Positions 24,207-33,161 of a stretch of DNA of 64,000 nucleotides are shown here, piece after piece. Below the pieces are notes generated by a model that was given only the letters and a program-made list of their open reading frames with translations, ran no database searches and was not told the origin of the DNA. Position 1 is the stretch's first letter; every line of letters starts with the position of its first letter. The position numbers and the translations under genes were made by a program. Source of the stretch: Nocardia sp. NBC_01503 (GTDB taxonomy: Bacteria; Actinomycetota; Actinomycetes; Mycobacteriales; Mycobacteriaceae); assembly GCF_036327755.1 (NCBI RefSeq), contig NZ_CP109596.1, positions 2,108,001 to 2,172,000 of the forward strand, in the 5' to 3' direction.

Positions 24207-24235
24207 GTCCCCCACCGCCGATGGCGGTGGGGGAC
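24207..24235 (-). terminator. Terminator downstream of cspA
   Basis: Perfect 13-bp stem, GTCCCCCACCGCC and GGCGGTGGGGGAC, with loop GAT. It is placed 21 bases after the cold-shock gene's stop on the minus strand and upstream of topA, so it separates the two units. Confidence 0.8.
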
Positions 24236-24256
24236 GGGATTGTGGGGTTGGCCCGC

Positions 24257-24463
24257 TCAGCCGAGCGCGCGAACACCGGTGGCCTGCGGGCCCTTGGTGC
24301 CCTGGCCGACCTCGAACTCGACCTTCTGGTTCTCCTCGAGAGTACGGAAGCCCGAACCCTGGATCTCGGAGTAGTGGACGAAGACGTCAGCGGAGCCGTC
24401 CTCGGGCGCGATGAAGCCGAACCCCTTCTCCGCGTTGAACCACTTCACAGTTCCCTGTGCCAT
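24257..24463 (-). CDS. cspA: Cold-shock protein, CspA family
   Basis: A 68-residue single OB-fold protein. [20 protein letters not shown] contains RNP1 (KGFGFI) and DVFVHYSEI is RNP2. It binds single-stranded RNA/DNA and melts RNA structure. Start ATG 24463 follows AAGGAACAG. The gene corresponds to Rv3648c and is followed by a strong terminator at 24207-24235. The upstream 435 bases to the divergent helicase leave room for a long structured leader as in other csp genes (inference). Confidence 0.95.
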   Translation of the reverse strand: MAQGTVKWFNAEKGFGFIAPEDGSADVFVHYSEIQGSGFRTLEENQKVEFEVGQGTKGPQATGVRALG

Positions 24464-24898
24464 TCTGTTCCTTCTCTTTCCATACCGGAACGGTAGACAA
24501 GTAGGTTCGTCCACCGGGTCCGTTGAGACCGCTGTACTCTGTTCCCCCTGCAGGAAAGCCTCAGTACACCGTTCGCAACATCGATCCTGCTTGATGGTTT
24601 GGACTTTGGATCCGTTCCCTCGAACACAGAAGCTTGCGACCAGGAACCAGTGAACCATGTCTTCGGGCAATTCAACAGCTGAGTTACCCACAATTTGCAA
24701 AAAAGTTGATCTTGCGAATGCGCAGGTGAGGGGCATAATGCCCAAATCCGTACTCGAAGTAGGTTTGCTTCCGGATAACAGAGCGAGCATCCGGCAAACC
24801 CCCTGTGACACGGGACGCTACTCTGTAGTGAAATGGCAGGTAGAGGAGCAGAGATACACACCTTTCGCACCCCCCTCGCCGAAGAAGGCCCCGCGAGC
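24464..24898. promoter_or_regulatory. Divergent cspA / helicase intergenic region
   Basis: 435 bases with noticeably higher AT than neighbouring genes, including a TTGCAAAAAAG stretch at 24694-24704. It must hold the cspA promoter and leader. A TACTCT box just before 24833 could be a -10 element for the helicase. No riboswitch or small gene is recognised. Confidence 0.4.
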
Positions 24899-27295
24899 AT
24901 GAATCCGGCGGACGCCGCGGACCGTGCGGGCGGCGGCGACAACCCGAGCTATGGTCGATCGTTGCTGAATCGTGTCCTTACCGGGGCCGGGACCGGTGAC
25001 CCACGTCTCACCCATATCGCGGAGCTACCGTCACGTGCGGCTCAGGTCACGAAATGGCCCGAATGGACCTCCCCCGACGTGATAGCCGCGGTGCGTGCCA
25101 CGGGCGTCGAGGAGCCCTGGAGCCATCAGATTCACGCCGCCGACCTGGCCGCACAGGGGCAGCACGTGGTGGTTTCGACCGGGACGGCCTCCGGGAAGTC
25201 ACTCGCCTATCAATTGCCGGTGCTCACAGCACTGCAGCGGGATCCGCGCGCGACCGCCCTCTATCTCTCGCCGACCAAGGCGCTGGGGGCCGATCAGCTC
25301 CGCATGATCAATGAACTCACCGGTCAGGACCCACTTCGAGGGATTCATCCGGCGCCCTACGACGGCGATACGCCGATGGAGATCCGGCAGTGGGTGCGAT
25401 CCAACGCCCGCTGGGTCTTCACCAATCCGGACATGCTGCACGTCGGCATGCTGCGCTCACATCAGCGCTGGGCACGACTACTGCGGCAGTTGCGGTACGT
25501 CGTGGTCGACGAATGCCATACCTATCGTGGGGTTTTCGGCTCGCATGTGGCGCTGGTGCTGCGGCGACTCCGGCGACTCGCAGAACGGTACGGCGCGAAT
25601 CCGGTCTTCGTACTCTGCTCCGCCACCACCGCGGAACCGGCCGAGGCGGCCTCTCGATTGATCGGCGCACCCTGTGTCGCGGTCACCGAGGACGGGTCGC
25701 CGCAGGGGTCGCGGACCGTGGCGCTGTGGGAGCCGCCGCTACTCGGGGCGGGCGTGACCGGGGAAAATGGTGCGGCGGTACGCCGTTCGGCCGGGGCCGA
25801 GGCCGCCAAGGTGATGGCGGATCTGGTGGCCGAGGGGGCGCGCACGCTCACCTTCGTGCGGTCGCGGGTCGGGGCCGAGGCCGTCGCCATGGATACCCGG
25901 CGGCTGCTCGCCGATGTGGATGCCACGCTGCCGAGCCGGATCGCCGCATATAGAGCGGGCTATCTGGCCGAGGATCGACGGGCTCTGGAGACCGCGCTGT
26001 CGGAGGGATCGCTGCTGGGTGCGGCCACCACCAATGCCCTGGAGCTGGGCGTGGACATCGCCGGGCTGGATGCGGTCGTGGTGGCGGGTTATCCGGGCAC
26101 GGTGGCCTCGTTCTGGCAGCAGGCCGGGCGGGCCGGGCGGCGCACCCAGGGGTCATTGGTGCTGCTCATCGCCCGTGACGACCCCCTGGACACCTATCTC
26201 GTCCATCATCCGGAGGCGCTGCTCGGGCGACCGGTCGAGGCCACCATCACCGATCCGCACAATCCCTATATCTTGGGCCCGCATCTGCTCTGCGCGGCCA
26301 TGGAACAGCCGCTCACCGATGCCGAAGTGCTCGCGTACCAGGCTTGGGAACTGCTGTCCGACCTGGCGAAACAGGGTTTGATACGGCGGCGGCCGGGTGC
26401 CGGACGGGATGGGTCCGCGCGCTGGTTCACCACCGCCGATTCACATCCGCACGATGCCGTCGACGTGCGCGGCGGCATCGGCGCGGCCATCGCGGTGGTG
26501 GATGCCGAGAGCGGGCGCATGCTGGGCACCACCGATGCCGGGCGGGCACCCGCCACCCTGCACGAAGGCGCCGTTCACCTGCATCAAGGCGACAGTTACG
26601 TGGTCGATGAGCTGGATTTGAAGGAGGGCGTGGCGCTGGTGCGCGCCGATACTCCAGGCTGGTCGACCAGTGCGCGGGCGGTGACCTCCATCGAGATCGA
26701 GGAGGTGACGCACGAACATGAGCACGGAGGCGTGACCATTGGCCTCGGGCGCGTGCTGGTGACCCGCCAGGTCATCGGCTACCTGCGCCGACTCCCCAGC
26801 GGCGAGGTGCTGGACATGGTGCCGCTGGACCTGCCCGCACAGCTGCTGCCGACCCGGGCCGTGTTCTATACCGTCACACCGGAGCTGCTGGCCAGGGCCG
26901 GAATAGATGCGAAACGGGTGCCGGGGGCGCTACACGCGGCCGAACACGCCGCCATCGGCATGCTGCCGCTGGTCGCGACCTGCGATCGGTGGGATATCGG
27001 CGGGGTGTCGACCGCCGAACATCCCGATACCGGGCTGCCCACCGTCTTCGTCTACGACGGGCATCCCGGCGGTGCGGGCTTCGCCGAGCGCGGGTTCGCC
27101 CGGCTGCGGCAGTGGCTGGGCGCGACCCTGGGTGCCATCGAATCCTGTGGCTGCGCGAGCGGCTGTCCGTCCTGCGTACAGTCCCCGAAGTGCGGAAATG
27201 GCAATAATCCGCTGGACAAGGCGGGGGCGGCGCGGCTGTTGGCGGCGGTGCTGAGCGAACTCGGCGATGGTGACGGGGACCACATCGTTTCGTGA
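24899..27295 (+). CDS. MrfA-like DEAD/DEAH-box helicase (DUF1998)
   Basis: A 798-residue superfamily 2 helicase. Motif I is VVSTGTASGKSLAYQLP, motif Ia LYLSPTKALGADQL, motif II VVDECHTY, motif III FVLCSATTAEP, and motif VI QQAGRAGRRTQGSL. The C-terminal part carries four cysteines in SCGCASGCPSCVQSPKCGNG, the zinc site of the DUF1998/MrfA group linked to mitomycin-damage repair in Bacillus. It corresponds to Rv3649. Start 24899 is favoured because homologues, as I recall them, begin shortly before GRSLLNRVL; ATG 24833 (22 residues longer) is possible if the mRNA is leaderless. Confidence 0.88.
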   Translation: MNPADAADRAGGGDNPSYGRSLLNRVLTGAGTGDPRLTHIAELPSRAAQVTKWPEWTSPDVIAAVRATGVEEPWSHQIHAADLAAQGQHVVVSTGTASGKSLAYQLPVLTALQRDPRATALYLSPTKALGADQLRMINELTGQDPLRGIHPAPYDGDTPMEIRQWVRSNARWVFTNPDMLHVGMLRSHQRWARLLRQLRYVVVDECHTYRGVFGSHVALVLRRLRRLAERYGANPVFVLCSATTAEPAEAASRLIGAPCVAVTEDGSPQGSRTVALWEPPLLGAGVTGENGAAVRRSAGAEAAKVMADLVAEGARTLTFVRSRVGAEAVAMDTRRLLADVDATLPSRIAAYRAGYLAEDRRALETALSEGSLLGAATTNALELGVDIAGLDAVVVAGYPGTVASFWQQAGRAGRRTQGSLVLLIARDDPLDTYLVHHPEALLGRPVEATITDPHNPYILGPHLLCAAMEQPLTDAEVLAYQAWELLSDLAKQGLIRRRPGAGRDGSARWFTTADSHPHDAVDVRGGIGAAIAVVDAESGRMLGTTDAGRAPATLHEGAVHLHQGDSYVVDELDLKEGVALVRADTPGWSTSARAVTSIEIEEVTHEHEHGGVTIGLGRVLVTRQVIGYLRRLPSGEVLDMVPLDLPAQLLPTRAVFYTVTPELLARAGIDAKRVPGALHAAEHAAIGMLPLVATCDRWDIGGVSTAEHPDTGLPTVFVYDGHPGGAGFAERGFARLRQWLGATLGAIESCGCASGCPSCVQSPKCGNGNNPLDKAGAARLLAAVLSELGDGDGDHIVS

Positions 27296-27648
27296 CCGCG
27301 CCGTCGCCGGAGCGAGGCCGGACCGCCATCCGACCAAGTGGTTCGATACAGGCCGCTGGAAGGTATCGGGCGGCTCCGGGAGCCGTTCGGGACGCGTCCC
27401 GCGACACGGAACCCATGGTCGAATAAAAAGGGATGTGATCCTGTTAACTGAGGGGTTGCTCCGTTCGATAATGTCGATCACGCATTTACCTGTGCATTCT
27501 TTGGAATGACGCTCGGAAATGAATTGGAAAGCGATCGATGCCCGTTCTATTCGCCTAGCACTTTGATCCAATATCAACATTGATCGACACGCGGTGTGGT
27601 CCGCGCCATCCATTCTCTAACCAACCGCTCAGTACGAGATGTGCACCA
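27296..27648. other. Intergenic region, AT-richer, small palindromes
   Basis: 353 bases between two convergent genes. Near the helicase end are CGGCTCC-G-GGAGCCG (27371-27385) and the palindrome GGGACGCGTCCC (27389-27400), which may end the helicase transcript. The part from ~27420 to 27650 is clearly AT-richer than the flanks. I see no gene. Confidence 0.5.
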
Positions 27649-28017
27649 TTAGTCGCTATCCCCGATAGGCCCCGCGCGTGCCATCGCGCGCACCGATCGA
27701 CTACCCAGCGGGCCGAGCGACATTCGCGCTTCGACGGTGACCGTCACATCCCAGTCGAGCACCGCGCAGTCGATCATCCGCACCCCCATTCGGTTACCGA
27801 TCCTGTCCGCCTCGGCGCAGGCGGATTGCCGCCCGCCCGCCACACCGGCCGCCCCCGCCAGCGCCGCCAGGTCGGCCGCCGACTGTGCCCGATGCCGGAC
27901 CGCGACCGCCACGCCGACCTGAGCCATCAGCACGGTGAGGGTCAATAGAGCGAGCAACGCCACACCTGCGACCACCGTCACTCCCCCGTCCTCACCGCGC
28001 CCGAGCGACCGCATCAC
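27649..28017 (-). CDS. TadG/TadE-like pseudopilin-type protein (Rv3654c-like)
   Basis: A 122-residue protein with a short N-terminus, then one long hydrophobic helix (VTVVAGVALLALLTLTVLMA) after a Gly pair, and a small extracytoplasmic domain containing two Cys (SACAEAD, IDCAVLDW). This is the layout of TadE/G-like minor pilins in actinobacterial tad loci. The +5 Glu normal for prepilin cleavage is absent. Last gene of the leftward tad operon; it overlaps the upstream gene by 4 bases. Confidence 0.8.
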   Translation of the reverse strand: MMRSLGRGEDGGVTVVAGVALLALLTLTVLMAQVGVAVAVRHRAQSAADLAALAGAAGVAGGRQSACAEADRIGNRMGVRMIDCAVLDWDVTVTVEARMSLGPLGSRSVRAMARAGPIGDSD

Positions 28018-28379
28018 GACCTCTCTCCCGGCTCCAGGACGGCCACGGCCTCCGCGTGCAGGGTGAGCGGCAGCAGCGGGGCGCGCACCCGCACCACCGC
28101 CACCACCAGCTCCCCCTCCGAACGCACCCGGATCGACGCGTGCGGCGGGGCGACCCGCTCTCCGGCGGCGACCGCCTTCGCACCCTCACCCCGGGCGGCC
28201 AGGCGCGCCGCCTCCCGCGCGGCGTCCACACACCGCACCTGCGCCGAGACCGCAAGCAGCGCGCTCACACAGAGCACCAGCACCGCGACCAGCGCGGCCA
28301 GCGCGATGGCGGCTTCGACGGTCGCCATACCCTCGTCAGCACCGAGGCTGTGAGCGAAGGACTTTCGTACCGGCCTCAC
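28014..28379 (-). CDS. TadE-like minor pilin
   Basis: A 121-residue protein. SLGADEGMATVEAAIALAAL shows a type IV prepilin-like cleavage point (G before MATVE, Glu at +5) followed by a long hydrophobic helix. The remaining ~85 residues form a small beta-rich domain (VRVRAPLLPLTLHAEAVAVL). Start GTG 28379 overlaps the stop of the upstream pilin gene (GTGA), indicating translational coupling. Corresponds to Rv3655c. Confidence 0.82.
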   Translation of the reverse strand: MRPVRKSFAHSLGADEGMATVEAAIALAALVAVLVLCVSALLAVSAQVRCVDAAREAARLAARGEGAKAVAAGERVAPPHASIRVRSEGELVVAVVRVRAPLLPLTLHAEAVAVLEPGERS

Positions 28380-28591
28380 TTCACCGAGGTCTTCAAGGCC
28401 TTGTCGATGATCTTGGTCAGGGCGTTCACAATGCTGTCGCCGGTCACCACCCCGTACAGGACGGCCCCGAAGGCGGCCGCGGCGATGGTGCCGATCGCGT
28501 ATTCGGCTGTGCTCATACCGTCTTCGGCGGCCGCGACCAGCAGCAGGCGGTTTCGCAGGTTCCACTCCAGGGTCCTGATCGAAGTGCGCAC
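28376..28591 (-). CDS. Flp-type pilin (DUF4244 family)
   Basis: A 71-residue protein with the Flp-pilin plan: basic leader, then EDGMSTAEYAIGTIAAAAFG, where cleavage after Gly would leave Glu at +5 and Tyr at +6, the Flp signature. A single hydrophobic helix and a short lysine-rich end follow. It is probably the major pilus subunit of this tad locus. No prepilin peptidase gene is seen in the window, so processing would rely on an enzyme elsewhere. Corresponds to Rv3656c. Confidence 0.85.
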   Translation of the reverse strand: MRTSIRTLEWNLRNRLLLVAAAEDGMSTAEYAIGTIAAAAFGAVLYGVVTGDSIVNALTKIIDKALKTSVK

Positions 28592-28648
28592 GATCTCTCC
28601 TCTCCTTCATCCGATGCGGCTGTTCCGCATCGGCACAGTCGACTCCGT

Positions 28649-29251
28649 TCACAGCAGCCCTCCGCCCAGGACGCGGCCCGCGAGTCCGATCACCACCGGC
28701 ACGATCCCCAAGCAGACGAACGCGGGCAGGAAACACAGTCCGAGTGGTCCGCCGATCAGCACGCCGGCGCGCTCGGCCCGCGCCGCCGCGGCATCCTCGA
28801 CCGCACCGCGCCGCTGCTCGGCCAATTCCCGCACCGCCGTGGCCAATCCGGCACCGGAGCGCGCCGAGCGCCGCGCCATCCGGGCCAGCGCCGCCACGGC
28901 GTCGTCCGCGCATCCGGCCGTCGCCTGCTCCCACGCCGTCACCGGATCCGCGCCCAGGGCAAGCAGATCCGCCACCCGGCGCAGGGCCGAGCCCAGCGGC
29001 TCCCCCGCACCCGGCGCGACCGCACCGGCGGCGGTGGCCGCGGGTAGCCCGGACCGCAGGCCGGCCGCGAACAGGTCCAGTGTCGCGGCCGTCGCGAGCG
29101 GATCGACCGACCTCCGCGCCAGCCGCACTCGTGAAACCTCCTGCACGGCAGCGTTTCGCATGCGGGCCAGACGCCGCCGGGCGGCGATCCGCCCGGGCTC
29201 CAGGAGCAGCGCCGACGCGGTGAGGACACCGACCCACGACAGCGCGTTCAC
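28649..29251 (-). CDS. tadC: TadC-like type II secretion F-family membrane protein
   Basis: A 200-residue protein: hydrophobic start (VLTASALLLEPGRIAARRRL), a helical cytoplasmic domain (ATAATLDLFAAGLRSGLPAA and ARMARRSARSGAGLATAVRE, the GspF repeat pattern) and a C-terminal membrane segment (GGPLGLCFLPAFVCLGIVPV). It forms the inner-membrane platform of the Flp pilus machine with TadB. GTG 29251 overlaps the stop of tadB by 4 bases. Corresponds to Rv3657c. Confidence 0.85.
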   Translation of the reverse strand: MNALSWVGVLTASALLLEPGRIAARRRLARMRNAAVQEVSRVRLARRSVDPLATAATLDLFAAGLRSGLPAATAAGAVAPGAGEPLGSALRRVADLLALGADPVTAWEQATAGCADDAVAALARMARRSARSGAGLATAVRELAEQRRGAVEDAAAARAERAGVLIGGPLGLCFLPAFVCLGIVPVVIGLAGRVLGGGLL

Positions 29252-30060
29252 CGCAGGACCCTCGCGGTGATGGCATCCGTCCAGAGCAGTCCGGCACAGG
29301 TCAGCGCGGCCCCCAGTGGTAGCAGCCAGGCTCCGGCCGCGGACAGGAACAGGACGTGTAGCGGGGCCGCGCCCATCAGCTGCCCCAGCGCGATACCGAG
29401 CAGCGGAAGTAGTGCCAGCACCGCGGCGGTAGCGCGGGCACCCGCCAGAGCGGCACGGGTCCGATCGCGGAAACGTCTGCGGCCCAGCAGGTCCAGTCGC
29501 GTCGCGGTGAGCAGCTCCGCCAGTGCGAGACCGTGCCGATCCGCGACCTGCCACGCCTCCGCCAATCGCGACAGCTCCTCCGGAATGGCGGTCGCGGTGC
29601 GGCGGAACGCCTCCGCACCGGAGCCACCGAGTCGGCTGCGGGCCGCGCTCACCGCGAAGGCATGAGCCGTCGGCCCGGTGGTCTCCGCCGCGGCGATCTC
29701 GGCGGCGGCGCTCGGATGCGCGCCGATCCGGAGCTCGCCGATAACGGTCTCCAAGCCCTCCAGCAGCTGGGCGCTCTGCACGGTACGAACGCGCTCGAAT
29801 CGAGCCCGCCGCCGGCGCAGAGCCAGCGTTCCCGCGACCAAGCTCGCGGCGACCAGTGGCCCCACACCGAACAGCAGCATCGAGGGCAGCGCCGAAACCA
29901 CGGCGATCCGCACCATGGCCGCCCTACTCGGCCTGCGAAACCGACTGGTGCGCCGGAACAGTCGAGCGAAGCGCCGCCGTGTGGCCGACTCCGGAACCAC
30001 CAGCAGCGCCAGCGCGACGCAACCGATAATCGAAGTCATATGGCCGACAAGCGAAGTCAT
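29248..30060 (-). CDS. tadB: TadB-like type II secretion F-family membrane protein
   Basis: A 270-residue protein with N-terminal membrane segments (IIGCVALALLVV; AVVSALPSMLLFGVGPLVAA), a cytoplasmic GspF-like domain (LLEGLETVIGELRIGAHPSA; LAEAWQVADRHGLALAELLT) and two C-terminal helices (AVLALLPLLGIALGQLMG; FLSAAGAWLLPLGAALTCAG). Partner of TadC in the pilus platform. There is a 298-base gap to tadA, unusual for this otherwise overlapping operon. Corresponds to Rv3658c. Confidence 0.87.
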   Translation of the reverse strand: MTSLVGHMTSIIGCVALALLVVPESATRRRFARLFRRTSRFRRPSRAAMVRIAVVSALPSMLLFGVGPLVAASLVAGTLALRRRRARFERVRTVQSAQLLEGLETVIGELRIGAHPSAAAEIAAAETTGPTAHAFAVSAARSRLGGSGAEAFRRTATAIPEELSRLAEAWQVADRHGLALAELLTATRLDLLGRRRFRDRTRAALAGARATAAVLALLPLLGIALGQLMGAAPLHVLFLSAAGAWLLPLGAALTCAGLLWTDAITARVLR

Positions 30061-30278
30061 CGCTCACCGTCCTCGGGTGGCGTCGGCGGGTCCGCGTGCC
30101 GATCCCCGCAACCACTCCGCCAGCCCGTTCGTAGGCCCGGCGGCTGACTATGCCGCCACCGAAACAACTTGCCGCAACGTTGATCTCGCGCATCACACTG
30201 CGCATCCGCACAGCTGTGCGGACGTCCCGCCCGCACGGCGGACTGCCGTTGCTCCGGCCCATTCGGCACCGCGTTCAT
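30057..30278 (-). CDS. Doubtful 73-residue frame between tadA and tadB
   Basis: The 298-base gap 30061-30358 contains this frame, with GGGAG upstream of its ATG and an ATGA overlap with tadB, just like true genes of the operon. Its composition (Arg, Pro, Gly, four Cys) shows no fold, signal or membrane segment. It could be a leader frame that couples tadB translation, or chance. Otherwise I see nothing in the gap. Confidence 0.25.
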   Translation of the reverse strand: MNAVPNGPEQRQSAVRAGRPHSCADAQCDARDQRCGKLFRWRHSQPPGLRTGWRSGCGDRHADPPTPPEDGER

Positions 30279-30358
30279 CGATCGCTCCCTTCGGTTGAGG
30301 AACTGAATTGATCTGCCGACAACGTGATCGAACCGGACCCAGCCGTCCGTCCACCCGC

Positions 30359-31543
30359 CTATAGGGCGGTGCGGTCGTCGAGTAGGTGGTTCAGGGATGT
30401 GGCGGCCGGGGCGGGGTGGGCAGCGGCGGACCAGGCGGGGACCATCTCGACTCGGCCGGAGACCGGGGTGACCAGGGCGATTTCGCGGAGGGTGCGGGTG
30501 CCGTCGGGGCGGCGGTGGACGTGCAGGACCACCTGAATGGCGGCGGCCAGTTGGCTGTGCAGGGCATCTCGGGACATACCGCCCAGCGCGGCGAGGGCTT
30601 CCAGCCGGGCGGGGACCTCGCGGGGTGAATTGGCGTGAACGGTACCGGCGCCGCCGTCATGGCCGGTGTTCAGCGCGGTGAGCAGGTCCACGACCTCCGC
30701 GCCGCGAACTTCGCCGACCACGATCCGATCGGGGCGCATGCGCAGGGCCTGGCGAACCAGGTCGCGGACCGTCACCTCGCCCGCACCTTCGACATTGGCG
30801 GGGCGGGCGACCAGGCGCACCACATGGGGGTGCGGCGGAGCCAGCTCGGCGGCATCCTCCACACAGATGATGCGCTCGGCCGGGTCGACCTTGGCGAGCA
30901 AGCCGGACAGCAAAGTAGTCTTCCCCGCCCCGGTTCCCCCGACTACCAGGAAGGCCAGCCGGGCGCGAATTATGCGCTCCAGCAGCATCTTCGCCTCCGG
31001 GGCCACCGCGCCCGCCGCGGCGAGGGCATCCAGGCCCTGCGAGGCCGGACGCAGCACGCGCAGGGAAAGGCAGGTGCCCCCGTGCGCGATGGGTGACAGC
31101 ACCGCGTGCAGGCGGACACCGAATGAATTACCCAGTGCCGCTTCGGTTCCGGAGAGGCGGCCATCCACCCACGGCTGCGCGTCGTCGAGTCGGCGTCCGG
31201 CGGACAGGGCCAGGCGCTGCGCCAGACGACGGACGGCGGCCTCATCCGGAAAGCACACCGAAGACCGGCGCAGACCGCGACCACGGTCCACCCACACCGC
31301 ATCCGGTGCGGTGACCAGCACATCGGCCACCTCCGGATCGTGCAGCAGCGGCTCGAGCACCCCCGCCCCGGTCATCTCGGTCTGCAGAATCCGCAGCGCC
31401 CGAAGCAGATCCGTATCCCCGAGCATCCCGCCCGCCTCGGCGCGAATGGCCGCCGCGACCTGCGCCGGCTCCGGCGCACAGGCACCCTCGGCCAGGCGCT
31501 CCCGCACCCGATCGAGCAGTTCGGCCGTCATCAGCGCACTCAT
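30359..31543 (-). CDS. tadA: TadA/CpaF-family pilus assembly ATPase
   Basis: A 394-residue secretion ATPase. Walker A is FLVVGGTGAGKTTLLSGL (about residues 214-231), the Asp box IICVEDAAEL, Walker B RPDRIVVGEVRG, and the His box TGHDGGAGTVHANSPRE. It powers assembly of the Flp pilus encoded downstream. The start ATG 31543 overlaps the stop of ssd (ATGA). Corresponds to Rv3659c. Confidence 0.93.
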   Translation of the reverse strand: MSALMTAELLDRVRERLAEGACAPEPAQVAAAIRAEAGGMLGDTDLLRALRILQTEMTGAGVLEPLLHDPEVADVLVTAPDAVWVDRGRGLRRSSVCFPDEAAVRRLAQRLALSAGRRLDDAQPWVDGRLSGTEAALGNSFGVRLHAVLSPIAHGGTCLSLRVLRPASQGLDALAAAGAVAPEAKMLLERIIRARLAFLVVGGTGAGKTTLLSGLLAKVDPAERIICVEDAAELAPPHPHVVRLVARPANVEGAGEVTVRDLVRQALRMRPDRIVVGEVRGAEVVDLLTALNTGHDGGAGTVHANSPREVPARLEALAALGGMSRDALHSQLAAAIQVVLHVHRRPDGTRTLREIALVTPVSGRVEMVPAWSAAAHPAPAATSLNHLLDDRTAL

Positions 31544-32946
31544 GACCGCACTCCGGCCATCGCGGAGCCAATCCTCCTGGCCCGCAAGGGCGTACCGTGG
31601 CTCAACTCCGTGAGCACGAGATCGGCCGACGTGCGCAGCGGGCCGCGCCGCGCGATGGTGAGACCTCCACGTTCGAGACGCTCGGCCAGACCCGGCTGCT
31701 GCGGCAGCGCGGCGAGCAACGGCAGCGCCAAGGTCTCGGAGATCTCCCGGCCGCGCAGTCCGCCCGGCGAAGGTCCACGAACCAGTAAGCGCACGTGTGG
31801 ATTTCGCCGCGAGAGGTAGCCCGCCACGGATTCGGCGGCGGCAATGGCCCGCAGCCGAGCGGGCACCACCAGGACCACCAGATCGGCGGCGTCGAGAATC
31901 TCATCCGTATGCGGGCCGCGCTCGGCCGAGAGGTCACAGACCACCAGATCCCCGGCCGAACGGCCCGCTTCGACCACGGCTCGAACCGCTGCGGGCGCGA
32001 GTTCCGTTGCGGCCAAACCTCTTCCACACGACAGCACCGCCGTGCCGGCGATACCGGGCAGCGCGTCATGCAGTGCCGCGGCGGATACCCGCCCGTCCTC
32101 GATCACCAGATCCGGCCAGCGGAGACCCGCGACCCGCTCGAGCCCGAGCAGTAGATCGATCCCGCCACCGAACGGGGCCGCGTCCACCAGCAGGGCGTGT
32201 TTGCGGCTGCGCTCCCCCGCGGATACCCCCCGTGATCCAGCAGGCCCCTCGCACGCCGCAGGCACTCCGCGCGCGGCTGCCGCCCCTTCGTCGCTCCTTC
32301 CGGCCGCGGAACCCGCACCGGGGCGGCTCCCCGGAGCCTGCGACCGCGCTCGGGGAAAACCCTCGGCCGCAGCACTATTCGTCGATCCTGAGTGATCCGG
32401 ATGGCTCCCGCTCCGCACCGCACGCGGACTGAAGGACTCACGCCGGGCGCGTTCAGGCCCGGGCGACCGGGTGCCTGACAGCCCGCGGCGGATACCGCCA
32501 CCGGCGACCAGGGCGACTGCGGCGGCCAGGGTCGACGCACCCGCTCCGCCGCCCGCACCGGCTATGGCGAGCACCGCACCGTCACCCGATCCGGCCTGGT
32601 CGGAGGCGGCGAAGGCGGCTATCAGGGTGTCGGCCGCGGCCGGTAGCGACAGGACCTGTTCGGCCCCGATTTCGGTGGCGGTTTGCCAGTCCGGCAAACC
32701 CGGCTCGCCCTCGGTTACCAGGATGATTCCGGGTCGCCGGGCCGAGTCGGCGGATACGCAGCAACGGGCGGCCGGAGTGTCCAGGACTATTACGGGAGCG
32801 TCGGCCCAGGGGTGCCGGGCGACGGGTGGGGTGCGCTCGTCCAGGGGCCGGTCGGCGGCGGCCGCGATCCGGCGAACCTCATCGCGCAGACGAGGGTCGG
32901 AGAGCAGGGCGAGCACCCGGGGTGCGGTATCGGCCGATGACTTCAT
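31540..32946 (-). CDS. ssd: Ssd/TadZ-like ParA-family ATPase with low-complexity insertion
   Basis: A 468-residue protein. The N-terminal ~110 residues resemble a receiver-like domain. A deviant Walker A, IAGAGGGAGASTLAAAVALV, starts the MinD/ParA-like part; HALLVDAAPFGGGIDLLLGL and LVVCDLSAERGPHTDEIL follow. In M. tuberculosis Rv3660c is a septum-site/pilus-locus regulator. Here ~95 residues of Arg/Ser/Gly/Ala-rich sequence (about residues 154-250) separate Walker A from HALLVDA, where relatives have about ten. The insertion keeps the frame. It may be a recent inserted repeat or a disordered loop. Confidence 0.85.
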   Translation of the reverse strand: MKSSADTAPRVLALLSDPRLRDEVRRIAAAADRPLDERTPPVARHPWADAPVIVLDTPAARCCVSADSARRPGIILVTEGEPGLPDWQTATEIGAEQVLSLPAAADTLIAAFAASDQAGSGDGAVLAIAGAGGGAGASTLAAAVALVAGGGIRRGLSGTRSPGPERARRESFSPRAVRSGSHPDHSGSTNSAAAEGFPRARSQAPGSRPGAGSAAGRSDEGAAAARGVPAACEGPAGSRGVSAGERSRKHALLVDAAPFGGGIDLLLGLERVAGLRWPDLVIEDGRVSAAALHDALPGIAGTAVLSCGRGLAATELAPAAVRAVVEAGRSAGDLVVCDLSAERGPHTDEILDAADLVVLVVPARLRAIAAAESVAGYLSRRNPHVRLLVRGPSPGGLRGREISETLALPLLAALPQQPGLAERLERGGLTIARRGPLRTSADLVLTELSHGTPLRARRIGSAMAGVRS

Positions 32947-33057
32947 GCAGGTCAGCGTCGCCCAGCGACGAGACGGCCGAAAGGGGGTGCGGGGCGAATG
33001 TGGATAACACGCGGCCTGTGGATAAAACCCGGGTGATGAAGTGGGACAAACAGTCCG

Positions 33058-33155
33058 GAAATAGAGGACGGCCCCAGCCGGGGGGGGAGGAGGCTGGGGC
33101 CGTCGGGTTCAGCCCCGGGGGGTCGGGCTGAACGCGCCTGGAACAAGTCCAGGTA
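33058..33155 (-). ncRNA. 6C small RNA
   Basis: On the minus strand two stem-loops each expose a run of cytosines: GTTCAGCCC / GGGCTGAAC (33107-33133) with loop C-run of six, and a 13-bp stem (33067-33104) with a 12-base loop containing eight Cs. A small 5' hairpin CCTGG...CCAGG precedes them. This is the definition of the actinobacterial 6C RNA. Location upstream of ssd, antiparallel to the HAD gene, equals M. tuberculosis B11/6C between Rv3660c and Rv3661. The ends are estimated from the promoter at 33162-33192 and the CTCTATTT tail. Confidence 0.85.
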
Positions 33156-33161
33156 TCTGCG

